Below are positions 24,899 to 35,366 of a stretch of 57,800 bases of DNA, in pieces. The number at the start of each line of letters is the position of its first letter. The stretch's first letter is position 1. The notes under the pieces were generated by a model. That model saw only the letters and a program-made list of their open reading frames with translations, was not told the DNA's origin and did not search any database. The position numbers and the translations under genes are program-made. Source of the stretch: Candidatus Krumholzibacteriia bacterium (GTDB lineage Bacteria; Krumholzibacteriota; Krumholzibacteriia; G020349025); assembly GCA_035649275.1 (NCBI GenBank), contig DASRJW010000078.1:1-57800 (forward strand). The letters run 5' to 3'.

Positions 24899-25564
24899 TC
24901 AGCGCTTTCCGCTCGCCGCCTCGCCGGGCTCCACCTCGCGGTAGGTGATGTCGCAGCTCGCGTGCAGCGTCCCCGCTTCGTCCTGGGTCGGCGTGACGAT
25001 CGTGCACACCTGACCGGCCTGGGCGAGGCGGCGCGATTTCTCATCGAGGTAGGGATCGCCCTCGAAGAAGATCTCGAAGTACTGCTCCTTGTGTCCCGGC
25101 TGCGACAGCACGAAGTGGACGTGTGCTGGAGTCCCGCCCTGCGGGTAGGGCCCTGGCTTGATGGTGCGGAACTCGTAGCGGCCGTCGGCCCGGGTCCGGA
25201 GACGCACCTGGAGCCGTGGATTCCGACTGTCGCGCGATTCACGGTTGTACAGCCCTGCCACGTCCGTGTGGTAGACGTACAAGTCCACGCCGGCGAGCGC
25301 AGTCTTCCCATCGGCGGCCCGCACGATCCCGCTCACGACGAGACGCTGGCCGGGTTCGCTGGCAGGGGCGATCGTCGCCATCCAGGGGCGTTCCTCGCTC
25401 TTTTCCTCGGTGGCGGCGGGCGTTGGCGCCTGCGGCGGCTGGGCGGCGTCCGCCTTTCCGACCGCTGCGGCCACCAGGAGCCAGGCGCCGAGTGCCGCTT
25501 CCCATGCGCTCGCGAGCCCACGGGCTGGAGCACGGCTTCCGCACCCAGTCCTTCGACGGTTCAT
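24899..25564 (-). CDS. Exported intradiol ring-cleavage dioxygenase-like protein
   Basis: A 221-residue protein with an N-terminal signal (ALGAWLLVAAAVGKADAAQ). The core shows the intradiol dioxygenase pattern: VVSGIVRAADGKTALAGVDL, VYHTDVAGLYNRE with the first tyrosine ligand, TRADGRYEFRTIKPGPYP with the second, and TPAHVHFVLSQPG with the histidine pair, then EIFFEGDPYLDE. These are the Tyr/Tyr/His/His non-heme Fe(III) ligands of the family. Exported members of unknown substrate are common in bacteria. The ATG overlaps the upstream stop by one base (TGATG). No aromatic-degradation genes lie nearby, so catechol cleavage is not implied. Confidence 0.8.
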   Translation of the reverse strand: MNRRRTGCGSRAPARGLASAWEAALGAWLLVAAAVGKADAAQPPQAPTPAATEEKSEERPWMATIAPASEPGQRLVVSGIVRAADGKTALAGVDLYVYHTDVAGLYNRESRDSRNPRLQVRLRTRADGRYEFRTIKPGPYPQGGTPAHVHFVLSQPGHKEQYFEIFFEGDPYLDEKSRRLAQAGQVCTIVTPTQDEAGTLHASCDITYREVEPGEAASGKR

Positions 25565-26937
25565 CAGGATCGACTCCTCTCCGTGGCAGCGGGTGCACGC
25601 ACCGGCCACATTCGAGTCACGGCGAGGGCAGCGAGCAGGAGCAGGAAGAGATCCATGGGGTAGCGGAAGCGCGGTTGCGCCCAGAAGAGCACGTGCGCCC
25701 CGATCCACCCGAGGCAAAGATACACCAGGAGACGGGCCTCGGCCCCGAGATCGCGCCAGCGGAGTGCGGTCGCGACCGCGCCGGCGAGGAGGAACCAGCC
25801 GTGCGCCGCGGCGAGCCAGGTGAAGAGACCGTCGAGGAGGTGGTTCTTGGCGCGCTGGCGTGCCCGTAGTGCGTCGGCGACCCGGGCGGCAGCGGGATCG
25901 GTGTTCCAGCCTTCGGGGAGCATGATGGCCGAGTTGTCGTGCTCCGCGTAGCGGGCGATACCGAAGAGAGCGACGACCTTGCGCATGCCCCGGGTCAGGA
26001 AGCCGAGCGGCTGTGCGGCGATATGGGCAGCGCCGAGACGATATCCGCTGCGGTCGATGGCGGCTTGTGTGGTCAAGTGCGCCATGGGGGTGCGGGAGAG
26101 ATCGCGGTAGCCGATCGACTCGGCATTGTGACCGAAATAGAAGTTGAGACCGCCGCCGAAGCAGACGATGGCGGGGTCGCCTACGACGAGGGCGTTCCGC
26201 ACCGTCCAGGGTGCGATGGTGGCGGCACCGGTCCCGAGCAGCACGGCAGCCGCCCTCAGCCAGGCCCGGGGCGACGGCGTGCGGCTCCGCAACCACAGGG
26301 CGGCGACGATGGGCACGAGGAGTCCGCTGGCTCGGGTGAGCGCGCCGAGGCCGAAGAGAAACCCGGCGCCCGCCAAGGTGCGGGGGCGCGGTTCCGGTCG
26401 GATGAGGAGCAGGAGTCCGAGCACGAGCCAGAAAACGAAGAGATTCTCCGAAGCGAGCAGGTTGGTGGCGAACACGTAGGAGGGCGAGCTGGCCACGAGG
26501 AGTGCAGCGATGCGTCCGGTCCTTTCACCCCCGAACCGAGAGCCGAGCCGATAGACGAGCCCACAGACGAGCGTTCCGAGCAGAACCTGGAAGGCGACGA
26601 CGATGTGGTGGTTCACACCGAAGAGTGTGTACAGGGCGCCGATCGTGAACGGATACAGCGGCGGCCACCAGCCGAACTTGCCGTAGTACTCGACCTGGGA
26701 AGCATCGAAGAAAAAACCCCAATCGGAAGCGATCTTCTCCCCCGCCATCTGGTAGTAGCTGTAGTCGCTGTAAGGGACGGTGTCCCGGAGCCACAAGACC
26801 GCGGCGAGGCGCACGCCGAAAGCGAGGGCCAGGATGGCGACGAACGCGGTGGACAACCGCCGTGAAGCCAGGTGCGACGCAGCCCCCGGTGCGGCAGGCC
26901 GGGAAGTGACGCGGTGCTTGGAACGGGGACGACTCAC
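25564..26937 (-). CDS. GT39/ArnT-like membrane glycosyltransferase, copy B
   Basis: A 457-residue polytopic protein with about ten membrane spans. The first extracytoplasmic loop has RDTVPYSDYSYYQMAGEKIA, containing the conserved acidic residues of GT39/ArnT/Alg glycosyltransferases that use lipid-linked sugars. WWPPLYPFTIGALYTLFG and ALTRASGLLVPIVAALWL follow the family. The sequence closely parallels the next gene upstream, including [10 protein letters not shown] and [13 protein letters not shown]. The GTG start overlaps that gene's stop in GTGA. It probably adds a sugar to a lipid or protein in the periplasm. Confidence 0.85.
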   Translation of the reverse strand: MSRPRSKHRVTSRPAAPGAASHLASRRLSTAFVAILALAFGVRLAAVLWLRDTVPYSDYSYYQMAGEKIASDWGFFFDASQVEYYGKFGWWPPLYPFTIGALYTLFGVNHHIVVAFQVLLGTLVCGLVYRLGSRFGGERTGRIAALLVASSPSYVFATNLLASENLFVFWLVLGLLLLIRPEPRPRTLAGAGFLFGLGALTRASGLLVPIVAALWLRSRTPSPRAWLRAAAVLLGTGAATIAPWTVRNALVVGDPAIVCFGGGLNFYFGHNAESIGYRDLSRTPMAHLTTQAAIDRSGYRLGAAHIAAQPLGFLTRGMRKVVALFGIARYAEHDNSAIMLPEGWNTDPAAARVADALRARQRAKNHLLDGLFTWLAAAHGWFLLAGAVATALRWRDLGAEARLLVYLCLGWIGAHVLFWAQPRFRYPMDLFLLLLAALAVTRMWPVRAPAATERSRS

Positions 26938-28367
26938 GCGTGCAGCCTAGCACGGCGTCCGAGGCCGCGCTCCAGAGCGTAGGCAGCCAGAATCGCCAAG
27001 GGGATTTCGAGGGGATGACGAAAGCGGGGCTGCGCCCAGAAGAGCACATGCACGGCGGTCCATGCCAGGACGAGACCGGAGCACAGGACCACGAGACCGG
27101 GAGTGTCGGCTGCGGTGGAAGGAGCGTTCGTCTCGTCGTGCTTCTTGCTCGAGCGGCTCGAAGTCGTCGCCTTCACCTTTGGTTTCTCGTGACGTCCTCT
27201 CCAGGAGAAGGCGAGCCCGAGCGCACCGAGGGCGAGCAGCACGAGATGGTACCCCCGCGCGAGGAGCAAGAACGGGCCGTCGAGAAGCCGGTCGCGCGCG
27301 CGCTGGCGGCTGAGCTTCGACTGCGCCACCGCTTCCAGCTCGGGATGGCCGCGCGTGTCCGGAACGAGGATGCCGCTGTTCACATGCAAGGCATAGTCGG
27401 GAAAGCCATAGAGAGAAGCGATCTTCTTCGCCCCGCGGCGGAGAAAACCCAGCGGCTCGGTGGCGATGGTCTGCAAGCCGAGCCGGTAGCCTTGGCTGTC
27501 GATGGCCACCGGGTCGCGCAAGCCCTCGAGAGGCGTGCCGGCGAGATCCTGGTAGCCCAGGCGATCCGGATTGTTGCCGAAGTAGAAGTTGAGCCCGCCG
27601 CCGAAGCAGACGAGGGCTGGACGGCCGCGGACGGCGGCGTTCCGCGCCGTCCAGGGTAGCAGGACGAGACCGGCACCCAGGAGCAGCCAAAGCGCCTGGG
27701 TGATCCACGGGCGCCAGCCACGCACACGAGAGCGCAGCCAAACCCAGGCGACGAGAAGGACCACGAGTCCGATGGCGCGCGTCAGCGCTCCCAGACCGAG
27801 CACGACACCGGTGGCGACAGAATCGCGACGGTCCGTGGCGGGGTCACGATCCGTGGCTGCGTCTTGACGGCTCGTGGCAGCGACTCCACGAGCCGGGGTC
27901 GCCACGAGCCGAGGCAGGAGAAGAAGAGCGAGCGCCAGCCAGAGAACGTAGAGATTCTCGGAAGCGAGCTGGTTGGTGAGAAACACCTGGTGTGGATCGA
28001 GTGCCACGAGCAAACCCGCCACGCCAGCGGCTCTTCTCCCCAAGGCCTCCGCCGTGCAGCGCATGACGAGCCAGCAGACGAGGCCGCCGAGGAACACTTG
28101 CACGAAGATGGCGGCGCGGTAGGACGGGCCGTTGAGGGTGTACACCCCGGCGAGGAAGAGCGGATACCCGGGCGGCCAGAGGTCGATCTGGGGGAAGCGA
28201 ACGGCCGCCGTGCGCGAGACGAGGAAGCCGGGATCGCGGGCGATCTCGATCCCCGCCCCATGGTAGAGGACGAAGTCGGAATAGGGCACCGTCTCGTGCA
28301 GCCAGAGCACCGCGGCCAGGCGGGTCGCGACGGCGACGGCGACCACGAGGAGCGCGACGCGCGTCAT
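26934..28367 (-). CDS. GT39/ArnT-like membrane glycosyltransferase, copy A
   Basis: A 477-residue paralogue of the downstream gene. Shared blocks are [72 protein letters not shown] and [13 protein letters not shown]. It differs by a repetitive, charged cytoplasmic loop ([17 protein letters not shown]) and a basic insertion near the end ([21 protein letters not shown]). The ATG overlaps the ridA stop in ATGA. The tandem pair is most simply an ancient duplication with divergence of acceptor or donor specificity. Confidence 0.85.
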   Translation of the reverse strand: MTRVALLVVAVAVATRLAAVLWLHETVPYSDFVLYHGAGIEIARDPGFLVSRTAAVRFPQIDLWPPGYPLFLAGVYTLNGPSYRAAIFVQVFLGGLVCWLVMRCTAEALGRRAAGVAGLLVALDPHQVFLTNQLASENLYVLWLALALLLLPRLVATPARGVAATSRQDAATDRDPATDRRDSVATGVVLGLGALTRAIGLVVLLVAWVWLRSRVRGWRPWITQALWLLLGAGLVLLPWTARNAAVRGRPALVCFGGGLNFYFGNNPDRLGYQDLAGTPLEGLRDPVAIDSQGYRLGLQTIATEPLGFLRRGAKKIASLYGFPDYALHVNSGILVPDTRGHPELEAVAQSKLSRQRARDRLLDGPFLLLARGYHLVLLALGALGLAFSWRGRHEKPKVKATTSSRSSKKHDETNAPSTAADTPGLVVLCSGLVLAWTAVHVLFWAQPRFRHPLEIPLAILAAYALERGLGRRARLHA

Positions 28368-28783
28368 CCGCGGCCGCCGCTCGCCTCCGGACCGGCGTCC
28401 GGAGCGATGGCTTCGGCTTCGATCTCCACCAGCATCTCGGGCATGATGAGGCGGCTCACCTCGACCATCGAGGTGGCTGGGCGGATGTCGGCGAAGAACT
28501 CGCCATGAGCGCGCCCGATCTCCTGCCACTGGCCGATGTCGGTGACATACATGCGGGTGCGGACGACGTCGCCGAGCCCGAGCCCGAGCGCCCGCAACGC
28601 CGACTCGATGTTGCGAAGCGTCTGCACCGCCTGCGCGTAGGGGTCGCCGACGCCGACGATCTCGCCGCGCTCGTTGGTCGCCGTGGTACCAGAGACGTGC
28701 ACGTGCGGCCCGACGCGGATGGCCCGCGAGTAACCCACCCGCGGCTCCCAAGGAGTGCCGGTGGAATGGAGCCGTCGTTCCAT
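28364..28783 (-). CDS. RidA/YjgF family protein
   Basis: A 139-residue protein of the RidA superfamily, which hydrolyses reactive enamine/imine intermediates. Family features are [52 protein letters not shown] and a final strand [10 protein letters not shown]. The catalytic arginine of true RidA proteins is probably the R of [10 protein letters not shown], so activity is plausible. It opens the five-gene minus-strand run with the two glycosyltransferases, dioxygenase-like and GNAT genes. The start codon lies almost directly after a putative -10 box. Confidence 0.9.
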   Translation of the reverse strand: MERRLHSTGTPWEPRVGYSRAIRVGPHVHVSGTTATNERGEIVGVGDPYAQAVQTLRNIESALRALGLGLGDVVRTRMYVTDIGQWQEIGRAHGEFFADIRPATSMVEVSRLIMPEMLVEIEAEAIAPDAGPEASGGRG

Positions 28784-28789
28784 GGGCCC

Positions 28790-28795
28790 ATTGTA
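28790..28795 (-). promoter_or_regulatory. Possible -10 box giving a near-leaderless ridA transcript
   Basis: TACAAT on the minus strand lies 6 bases before the ridA ATG. If it is used, the transcript would start at or next to the start codon. No ribosome-binding site is visible between them. Confidence 0.3.
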
Positions 28796-28926
28796 GGCCC
28801 CTCTCGGCGCGAGGGGAATCGGCTCTCCCAGCGCCGTGAGCGGGTGCTCGCTCCGGGGCGTCGTCTTGGTGTACGCTCTCGAGGTCTCAGACGCGCAGAT
28901 TCCAGTTCGCCCGGCGGGGAGGTCCC

Positions 28927-31689
28927 ATGCAGGGGCGCGCGGCTCTGAGTGCATTCATCCTCTGGATCGCCGTCGCTGGGCTGCGGCCTGCGGTCGCTGC
29001 CCAGAAGACGTTCCAGGTGCCGCCACCGGCTGCGGTGGGCGTCGAGGCGGAAGGCGTCGCCTGCGGCGATGTGGACCGGGACGGTGACCAGGACCTCGCC
29101 ATCGCCAGCTCCGGCGACGGCACCATCTCGATCCTGCGGAACGACAGCGACGGCAACTTCTCCTTGGCGATGACGGACCGGGCCGGTCAGCGCCCTCGGC
29201 ACCTGCTCCTCGAGGACATCGACCTCGATGGTGACCTGGATCTTCTCGTCGCCAACCTGAACTCGGCGAATGTCTCGGTTCTGGTGAATCGGGGTGACGC
29301 CTTCTCGTCGCGCCTGAACTTCGTTACCGGTCCCAATCCACAGATTCTCGCCACCGGCGACCTGGACGGGGACAGGGATCTCGATCTGGTCGTCGCCAAC
29401 GGCACCAGCGGCATCGCGAACGTGCTGCGCAACGTCGGCGGTACGGCGTTCGAGATCGTCAACACGCTCTACCTGGACGGCGAGATCGGCTCCGTGGCGA
29501 TCGGCGACCTCGACGGCGACCTGGATGCCGACGTCGTGGCCACGAACCGGTCCTTCGGTGTGGTCCACGTCGCCCTCAACCAGGGGGGCTGGGCTTTCAC
29601 CACCTCGCTCGCCTTCAAGACGGCGCCGCGCCCGACCGCGGTCGCCCTGGCCGATCTCGATGGTGACGCCGATCTGGACGTGGCCGCGGTGCACACTTCG
29701 GCAGCGGTGGTGACCATCCTCCTGAACGGAGGCAGCGGCACGCTGGGGCGCCCGGTCTACTACCCCACGGGGAACTCGAGCGCCCCCGGCCGCATGGTAA
29801 AGTGTGGTGACGCCGACGGCGACGGCGACGCCGATCTGCTCGTCGTGAATGGTCCCACCGGAGGGGCGACGCTCTCGCTCCTGCTCAACACGGGCGCGGG
29901 CACCTTCGGCCCCGCCCTCAACATTCCCATCTCCCAGGATGGGGCGAACCTCTTGCCGCTCTACGATGCGGTCTTCGCCCGTCTCGACCATGACGATGCC
30001 CTCGACATCGCCGGCATCGGACACACCCTCACCGCCGGTTTCAGCGGTGTCATCCGCGCCTTCCAGGAAACCGGGCGGAGCCGCTTCGAGATGCCGCAGA
30101 CGTTGCCCAGCGGCAAACGTCCGGTGGCGCTCGTGGCCGCCGATCTGAACGGCGATGTGCGGCCGGACCTGGCCGTGGTCGCCGAAGAAGACGGCGGTCT
30201 CGCCGTACATCTCAACGGCGGTCGAGGCAGCTTCGTGGCCCCTCGGTCCTGTAGCGCCGGACTCATGCCCGTGGCGATCACCGCCGGCGACTTCGACCAG
30301 GATGGTGACATCGACCTGGCCACCGTCGACACGCATCCCAGCAAGAACGACGTCACCGTGATCAGGAACGACGGCACCGCCACCTTTGTCCCCGACGCAC
30401 CCATTCCGCTCGCGGGAGCGTTCGCCGTCGGCGTCGGTCAGCTGCTCGGCGCGGATCTCGACGGCGACCACGACCTGGACCTGGTGACCGCGAACAGCGA
30501 GACCAACCGGATCTCGGTGCTCTTGAACCAGCGCCCCGACGGGTTTTTGACCGCCACCTCCTACGCCGCCGCCACGCATCCGAGCGACGCGGCCGCGGGC
30601 GATCTCGATGCCGACGGCGACGTCGACCTGCTGGTGGTCGGTGAGGGCAACCACGTGGCGCTTCTCCGCAACCGGGGCGACGCCAGCTTCGAAGCGCCGG
30701 TGCCGGTGCCCCTCGCTTTCACCCCCGCTTCCGTCGCGATCGCGGATCTGGACGGCGACGGCGCACTGGATTTCGCTGTGGCTCCGCGCTCCGCCTGCGC
30801 CGCCGCCTTCGGGCGCAACACGGGAAGTGAGACCTTTGCCGTGAACAACATCTATGCCGGCACGGCGATGGGATGGAATCAGGTGCTCGCGGCCGATGTG
30901 GAGGGCGACGGTGACATGGATCTCGTCTTCGCGAACCCCAGCTGTGGCACGGTCGCGCTGCTCGAGAACGAGGGGCTCGGCGTCTTCGCCCGGCCGGTGC
31001 ACTATGTGGGCGGCGTCGAGCCGCGCGGCCTGGCGGCGGCGGATTTCGATGGCGATGGCGACCTGGACCTGGCGCTGACCAACTCGGGAAGCGGGGAAGT
31101 CTCTACCTTGTACAACACGACGCGTGTCGTTCCGGTTCTCCTCTCCGCCTTCACCGCGGCCGCGTCGGCGAGCGGCGGCGTACTTCTGACCTGGAGAGTC
31201 GAAGCCGACGAGGAACTCCACGGCTTCCGTCTCGAGCGCCGGAGCGACGTCTCGAGCACGGTCACCGTGCTTGATCTGCAGCCGTCGGCGCGGGACTTCG
31301 AGGATCAGTCCGTGCGGCCCGGAACGCGATACCGCTATGTGCTCGTGGCCATGGGGCGTGGAATCGCTCTGGCCCGCACTCCGGAGGTCGAGGTCATCAC
31401 CCGCGGGTTGCACCTGCAACTCGAGCCCGCGGCACCGAACCCCTGCCGCGAGCAGACGATGCTCCGACTCGCTCTGCCCGCAACCTCCCCGGTGGAGCTT
31501 GCTGTCTACGATGCGCGCGGCAAACTCGTGGCGACCCTCGTGGACGGGATCCTGCCGGGGGGCATGCACGCCTTCCCGTGGAATGGCCGCAGCCGCGACG
31601 GTGCTCCCGTGGCCGCCGGCGTCTACCTTTGCCGCCTGCGCGCCAGCGCCGGTACCTTCACCCAGAAGATCGTGGTAGCGAGGCCCTGA
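28927..31689 (+). CDS. Secreted FG-GAP/VCBS repeat protein with FlgD-like C-terminal module
   Basis: A 920-residue protein with a signal peptide ([18 protein letters not shown]) and about 13 FG-GAP/VCBS repeats, each with a calcium-binding loop such as [36 protein letters not shown] or [12 protein letters not shown]. These should fold as one or two beta-propellers. A fibronectin-like segment follows (about 737-828, [18 protein letters not shown]). Then comes a FlgD/T9SS-like C-terminal module (about 832-920) with [14 protein letters not shown] and [20 protein letters not shown]-like ribosome-binding site precedes the ATG. Probably a calcium-stabilised surface or secreted adhesin or integrin-like protein. 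Confidence 0.92.
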   Translation: MQGRAALSAFILWIAVAGLRPAVAAQKTFQVPPPAAVGVEAEGVACGDVDRDGDQDLAIASSGDGTISILRNDSDGNFSLAMTDRAGQRPRHLLLEDIDLDGDLDLLVANLNSANVSVLVNRGDAFSSRLNFVTGPNPQILATGDLDGDRDLDLVVANGTSGIANVLRNVGGTAFEIVNTLYLDGEIGSVAIGDLDGDLDADVVATNRSFGVVHVALNQGGWAFTTSLAFKTAPRPTAVALADLDGDADLDVAAVHTSAAVVTILLNGGSGTLGRPVYYPTGNSSAPGRMVKCGDADGDGDADLLVVNGPTGGATLSLLLNTGAGTFGPALNIPISQDGANLLPLYDAVFARLDHDDALDIAGIGHTLTAGFSGVIRAFQETGRSRFEMPQTLPSGKRPVALVAADLNGDVRPDLAVVAEEDGGLAVHLNGGRGSFVAPRSCSAGLMPVAITAGDFDQDGDIDLATVDTHPSKNDVTVIRNDGTATFVPDAPIPLAGAFAVGVGQLLGADLDGDHDLDLVTANSETNRISVLLNQRPDGFLTATSYAAATHPSDAAAGDLDADGDVDLLVVGEGNHVALLRNRGDASFEAPVPVPLAFTPASVAIADLDGDGALDFAVAPRSACAAAFGRNTGSETFAVNNIYAGTAMGWNQVLAADVEGDGDMDLVFANPSCGTVALLENEGLGVFARPVHYVGGVEPRGLAAADFDGDGDLDLALTNSGSGEVSTLYNTTRVVPVLLSAFTAAASASGGVLLTWRVEADEELHGFRLERRSDVSSTVTVLDLQPSARDFEDQSVRPGTRYRYVLVAMGRGIALARTPEVEVITRGLHLQLEPAAPNPCREQTMLRLALPATSPVELAVYDARGKLVATLVDGILPGGMHAFPWNGRSRDGAPVAAGVYLCRLRASAGTFTQKIVVARP

Positions 31690-31712
31690 ACCTCGAGCAC
31701 CTCGGCCACCCA

Positions 31713-32336
31713 TCAGGCAGTGTGTTCGCCAGGACGGCGCCGGCGGAGGTGCCGGGAAGGCAGCCGCCATGGCAAGAGCCTGGGAGTCAGGGCCGCATAG
31801 TGGCGGTAGGCGTCGCCAAACTGGGCGCGTAGCTTGTGTTCCTCGAAGACGGAGCCCACCCAGGAGTAAGCCCAGAGCCAGAGGGCGATCACGAGTCCGC
31901 GCCTGTCCATCGTCGGCGTCGCCGTCGCGACAAGGCATACGGCGAGATACAGAGGGTGTCTACACAGAGCGTAGGGGCCACCTGTTTGTAGGCTGCTGCT
32001 GTCGACGAATTCACCGCGCCGCTGCCGCAGGCCGGCAAAATGCTTCAGATCATGGTGACGCAAGCTCGCTAGGGCGAGCACGACCGCGCCCACCTGCACG
32101 AGCCGGAGGACCACGGCGAGCGCACCACGAACTTCCCAGACACGATCATAGGTGCCCCGGGTGTGGAGGAAGACCGCCATCAGCCACACGAAGGCGATGA
32201 GGTTGTAAAGGATGCGGTAGGGGCGCTGGCCGACGCGGGCTTCCAGCCGCGTGCGTACCGACGGCGCTGCGAGCAGCGTGTGCAGGATGGAAAACGCCAC
32301 CAGACCGGCACCGAGGACGGCGAGTCTGGCGCTCAT
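31713..32336 (-). CDS. NnrU/isoprenylcysteine-methyltransferase-like membrane protein
   Basis: A 207-residue integral membrane protein of the NnrU/ICMT/MddA-like superfamily. It has about five spans (LAVLGAGLVAFSILHTLLA, ILYNLIAFVWLMAVFL, VVLRLVQVGAVVLALASL, and others). The SAM-binding C-terminal region reads TGGPYALCRHPLYLAVCL, followed by FEEHKLRAQFGDAYRHYAA, the conserved RHP and EE..L...FG.aY motifs. A lipid or small-thiol methyltransferase role is likely. It begins three bases after the DUF1684 stop, so the two are coupled. Confidence 0.8.
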   Translation of the reverse strand: MSARLAVLGAGLVAFSILHTLLAAPSVRTRLEARVGQRPYRILYNLIAFVWLMAVFLHTRGTYDRVWEVRGALAVVLRLVQVGAVVLALASLRHHDLKHFAGLRQRRGEFVDSSSLQTGGPYALCRHPLYLAVCLVATATPTMDRRGLVIALWLWAYSWVGSVFEEHKLRAQFGDAYRHYAALTPRLLPWRLPSRHLRRRRPGEHTA

Positions 32337-32339
32337 ACT

Positions 32340-33266
32340 TCACGGGGACGCATGGTCCTCGTACGTCTTCTCGCCGGCGCGCACCGGTACCGGCAGCTCG
32401 TTCTGCTGTGGTGGCAACGGGCAGGTCGTGTAGGGCGAAAAGGCGCAAGGCGGGTTGTACGCCTTGTTGAAATCGACGGTGACCTTTCCCTCTTGGGGCA
32501 GATCGGTGTACAGGAAGCGGCCGTCTCCATAGGTTTCGGCGCCCGAGGTGGCGTCGCTGAAGATGAGCCAGAGCGAGTCGTCGTCCGGGCCTTCCCACAC
32601 CGGATCCATCCGGCACTCCTGTCCGTTCAGGGTGAAAACGAGGGCTCCCGGGGAGAGCATGGTGTCCACGGTGCCCACGACGCTGGCGATGAGGATCTTC
32701 TTCGCTGGCTCGTAGGGCTCGAAGCGCGCCATGACCCGGTAGCTCGTGTCGATAGGGAAGCTCTCGATACCACGGAAGTTCTTCCGGATCGGGCTCTGCT
32801 TGTCGCGCAGGCGAATGGCGAAGCGGTCCCCTCGCGCGATGAGGGAGAAGGTGAGATCGCCCAGCTCGAGAACCATCGGCTTGCCCTGGGCATCGGAAAC
32901 GAGCGTCATCTCCTGCACCGGCTTGCCTTCGTACCGGAGGGCTGTCCCAGGCAGGCACCGTACCGTCGTGGTGGCCCCCTGCCGTACGAAGACACCCGCC
33001 TTGGGCGGTGCCGAGGCGGGGAAGACGATGCGGTTGGACGGATCGCTACCGAAGGTGTGTTCGCCCTCGTCGAGCCAGTACAAGCCCGCGAGTGCCAAAT
33101 AGCCAGTGTCAGCCTTCAAGCGCTCGAGACGCTTCTCGCGCCAGACGCGGATTTCTTCGGCGTAGGTCGGATCGGGCACCGCGCCCTCTGCCGACTGCAA
33201 CAGGAGCGGGGCCCCGGTCAGGAGAAGCGATGCCAGCGCTGCAAAGCGTGACTTCCGGGCTCGCAT
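32340..33266 (-). CDS. Exported DUF1684 protein
   Basis: A 308-residue protein with a signal peptide (RFAALASLLLTGAPLLLQSAEG). It contains the full DUF1684 pattern: LALAGLYWLDEGEHTFGSDP near the start, FSDATSGAETYGDGRFLYTD, KVTVDFNKAYNPPCAFSPYT and CPLPPQQNELPVPVRAGEK. The conserved cysteines of PPCAF and TCPLPP are characteristic. No biochemical function is established for this family. The start is supported by AAGGAGG nine bases upstream and leaves a clean signal peptide; the longer frame does not. Confidence 0.88.
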   Translation of the reverse strand: MRARKSRFAALASLLLTGAPLLLQSAEGAVPDPTYAEEIRVWREKRLERLKADTGYLALAGLYWLDEGEHTFGSDPSNRIVFPASAPPKAGVFVRQGATTTVRCLPGTALRYEGKPVQEMTLVSDAQGKPMVLELGDLTFSLIARGDRFAIRLRDKQSPIRKNFRGIESFPIDTSYRVMARFEPYEPAKKILIASVVGTVDTMLSPGALVFTLNGQECRMDPVWEGPDDDSLWLIFSDATSGAETYGDGRFLYTDLPQEGKVTVDFNKAYNPPCAFSPYTTCPLPPQQNELPVPVRAGEKTYEDHASP

Positions 33267-33316
33267 GGATGCCTGCCTCCTTGGGGTCGAGCGGAAAGAG
33301 GCCCGGGTGAGAACCC

Positions 33317-33325
33317 AGTGTACCA
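33317..33325 (-). promoter_or_regulatory. Extended -10 promoter of the DUF1684 gene
   Basis: On the minus strand TGGTACACT matches TGnTAnnnT, 50 bases before the DUF1684 start codon and between hemB and this gene. Confidence 0.45.
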
Positions 33326-33349
33326 CGGGCAATCGGGCACCGAGCCCTC

Positions 33350-34321
33350 TCAACGCAGCAGTCGCGCCGCGTCGCGGGCGAAGTAGGTGAGGACCAGATC
33401 GGCGCCGGCGCGCTTGAAGGCGGTCAGGATCTCGAGGATGATGCGGTCCTCGTCGATCCAGCCGTTGTGTGCCGCTGCCTTCACCATGGCGTACTCGCCG
33501 CTCACATTATAGGTCGCGATGGGCAGGTCGAAGCGCTCCCGCGCCCGGCGAATGATGTCGAGGTAGGGGAGCCCCGGTTTCACCATCACGATGTCGGCGC
33601 CTTCCTGGATGTCGAGGGCGATCTCGCGCATCGCCTCGCGCGCGTTGGCTGGGTCCATCTGATAGCCACGCCGGTCACCGAAGCGTGGCGTGGACTCGGC
33701 GGCCTCGCGGAAGGGCCCGTAGAAGGCGGAGGCGAATTTCGCCGCGTACGACATGATCGGGACATGGGTGAAACCGGAGTCGTCGAGGGCGGCACGGATG
33801 GCCGCGACACGCCCATCCATCATGTCCGAAGGCGCCACACCGTCGGCGCCTGCTTGGGCGTACGCTAGGGCTTCCTTGGCGAGAAGCGGCAGGGTGGCGT
33901 CGTTGTCCACCTCGTGGTCGTCGAGCACGCCGCAGTGCCCGTGGTCGGTGTACTCGCACATGCAGACGTCGGCCCACACCACGAGATCGGGCAACGACTC
34001 CTTCAGCGCCGCGATGCCCCGCGGCACCACGCCCTGCGTCGAATAGCCCTCGCTGCCCACGGCGTCCTTGTGCGCTGGAATCCCGAACAGGATGATGGAA
34101 CGGATGCCGAGATCGTAGCTGCGCTTGCACTCCTCGACGAGGAGATCGGCGGAGAGCTGCGCGCAGCCGGGCATGGAGCTCACCTCGCGCCGGATGTTCG
34201 TGCCCGGACAGACGAAGTGCGGCTCGATCAACGCATCCAGGGTGAGCCGCGTCTCCTGGGTCAGGCGGCGCAGGCCGGGCGTCCGGCGCAGGCGCCGCAT
34301 TCTCTCGGCTGGGAATGGCAT
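33350..34321 (-). CDS. hemB: Porphobilinogen synthase (delta-aminolevulinate dehydratase)
   Basis: HemB condenses two 5-aminolevulinates to porphobilinogen. The metal site reads [14 protein letters not shown] (C120, C122, C130), the zinc-dependent form. The Schiff-base lysines are in [16 protein letters not shown] and [11 protein letters not shown]. The 323-residue length is standard. The start is the ATG preceded by GGAGGT four bases upstream; an ATG six codons earlier is less well placed. hemD lies upstream on the same strand, so these two form one heme block. hemA and hemC are in the second block at 44.7-47 kb. Confidence 0.97.
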   Translation of the reverse strand: MPFPAERMRRLRRTPGLRRLTQETRLTLDALIEPHFVCPGTNIRREVSSMPGCAQLSADLLVEECKRSYDLGIRSIILFGIPAHKDAVGSEGYSTQGVVPRGIAALKESLPDLVVWADVCMCEYTDHGHCGVLDDHEVDNDATLPLLAKEALAYAQAGADGVAPSDMMDGRVAAIRAALDDSGFTHVPIMSYAAKFASAFYGPFREAAESTPRFGDRRGYQMDPANAREAMREIALDIQEGADIVMVKPGLPYLDIIRRARERFDLPIATYNVSGEYAMVKAAAHNGWIDEDRIILEILTAFKRAGADLVLTYFARDAARLLR

Positions 34322-34436
34322 GGGCACCTCCGCGTGCATTCGGCTCCGTCAGAATCCAAGCAGCGCTCTCGGCGAAGGTCCGGGCACCGCTCCACTTCTG
34401 GCGCCACGGCAGGCGGGGACCGCGGTTACGGGCAGT

Positions 34437-35273
34437 CTACTCCTTCACGAGCCCACGCAGGCTGATCTCGACGGCCTTCCGCGCCAGTGCCGCCAGGTTC
34501 TTGGCGCCGGCATCCACGACCTGCAGGCCCAGTGATTCAGCGGCTCGCGTCGTCGTCGGGCCCATGGCGACGAGGACCGCGCGCTGCAGGCGCCGCAACA
34601 CGCCGGCATCTCGGGCGAGCTCGACCATGGCCCGTGCCGCCGACGGGCTCGCGCAGGTGATGACGCAGCCGCGTTGCATCTCCTCGGCGAATCGTTGCCC
34701 GAGCCGGCTCTTCTCCTCCGGATGTTCCGTCCAGATCGGCTCGGTGGTGTACACATGCACCACGTCCACCATGGCGCCGACGGCGCGCATGCCTTCGGGG
34801 AAGGTGGGCTCGGCGATGGCGGAACAAGGAAAGAGGATGCGCGTGCCGGCCCGGCTCCGCTGCTGGAGCGACTCCACCAACCCACGCGCGCTCGCGTCCT
34901 CGGAAACGCACTCGGGCATCCAGCCGCCCGCTTGCAACTCGTGGGCGGTGCGATCACCCACCGCCGCGGCGCGCACTTGCGGCGGCCAACTCCAACCCGC
35001 GGCACGCGACTTGGCCCCGAGGGCCTCCAGGGCGCGAGGACTCGTGAAGGCGATCCAGTCGTAATCCTCGAGACGTCTCGGCAGCTCGAAGGCCAGGCGA
35101 CGTGTGGTGAGGAGCGGCAATTCGACGGGCTCGCCGTGCGCCATGCGCACCGCCGCCGAGAGCGGTTCCGGTTCCTCCCGCGTCACCAGGATCCGCGGCA
35201 TGCTCTCGGAGTTCGGCGGCACGCTCGTCCTCGTGTCTCGATCGCCTGCGGCAGGGAGGTCGACGTGAGCCAT
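34437..35273 (-). CDS. hemD: Uroporphyrinogen-III synthase
   Basis: HemD closes and inverts ring D of hydroxymethylbilane. The 278-residue two-lobed protein shows the loose family signatures RILVTREEPEPLS, DYDWIAFTSPRALEAL, AAVGDRTAHELQAGGW, FPCSAIAEPTFPEGM, VVHVYTTEP, and ITCASPSAARAMVELA with VAMGPTTTRAAESLG. The family is poorly conserved, but this order is distinctive and hemB is the next gene. The first 24 residues may not be translated: an internal ATG begins MPRILVTREE, the usual family N-terminus. Neither start has a strong ribosome-binding site. Confidence 0.88.
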   Translation of the reverse strand: MAHVDLPAAGDRDTRTSVPPNSESMPRILVTREEPEPLSAAVRMAHGEPVELPLLTTRRLAFELPRRLEDYDWIAFTSPRALEALGAKSRAAGWSWPPQVRAAAVGDRTAHELQAGGWMPECVSEDASARGLVESLQQRSRAGTRILFPCSAIAEPTFPEGMRAVGAMVDVVHVYTTEPIWTEHPEEKSRLGQRFAEEMQRGCVITCASPSAARAMVELARDAGVLRRLQRAVLVAMGPTTTRAAESLGLQVVDAGAKNLAALARKAVEISLRGLVKE

Positions 35274-35366
35274 GGCGGCCGTCCTTCGCTGCCCGTTTCC
35301 GGCGTCACCCTGGAAGATGGACTCGCGGCCGTCCTTCGTCCAGCCCCGTGACCACGGGCGCTCGTC

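Noticed and set aside
28456-31938. 1160-codon open frame antisense to the FG-GAP gene
   Set aside because: High GC and the Asp/Gly repeat codons of the sense gene keep the antisense frame open; the translated text is low-complexity with no family match.
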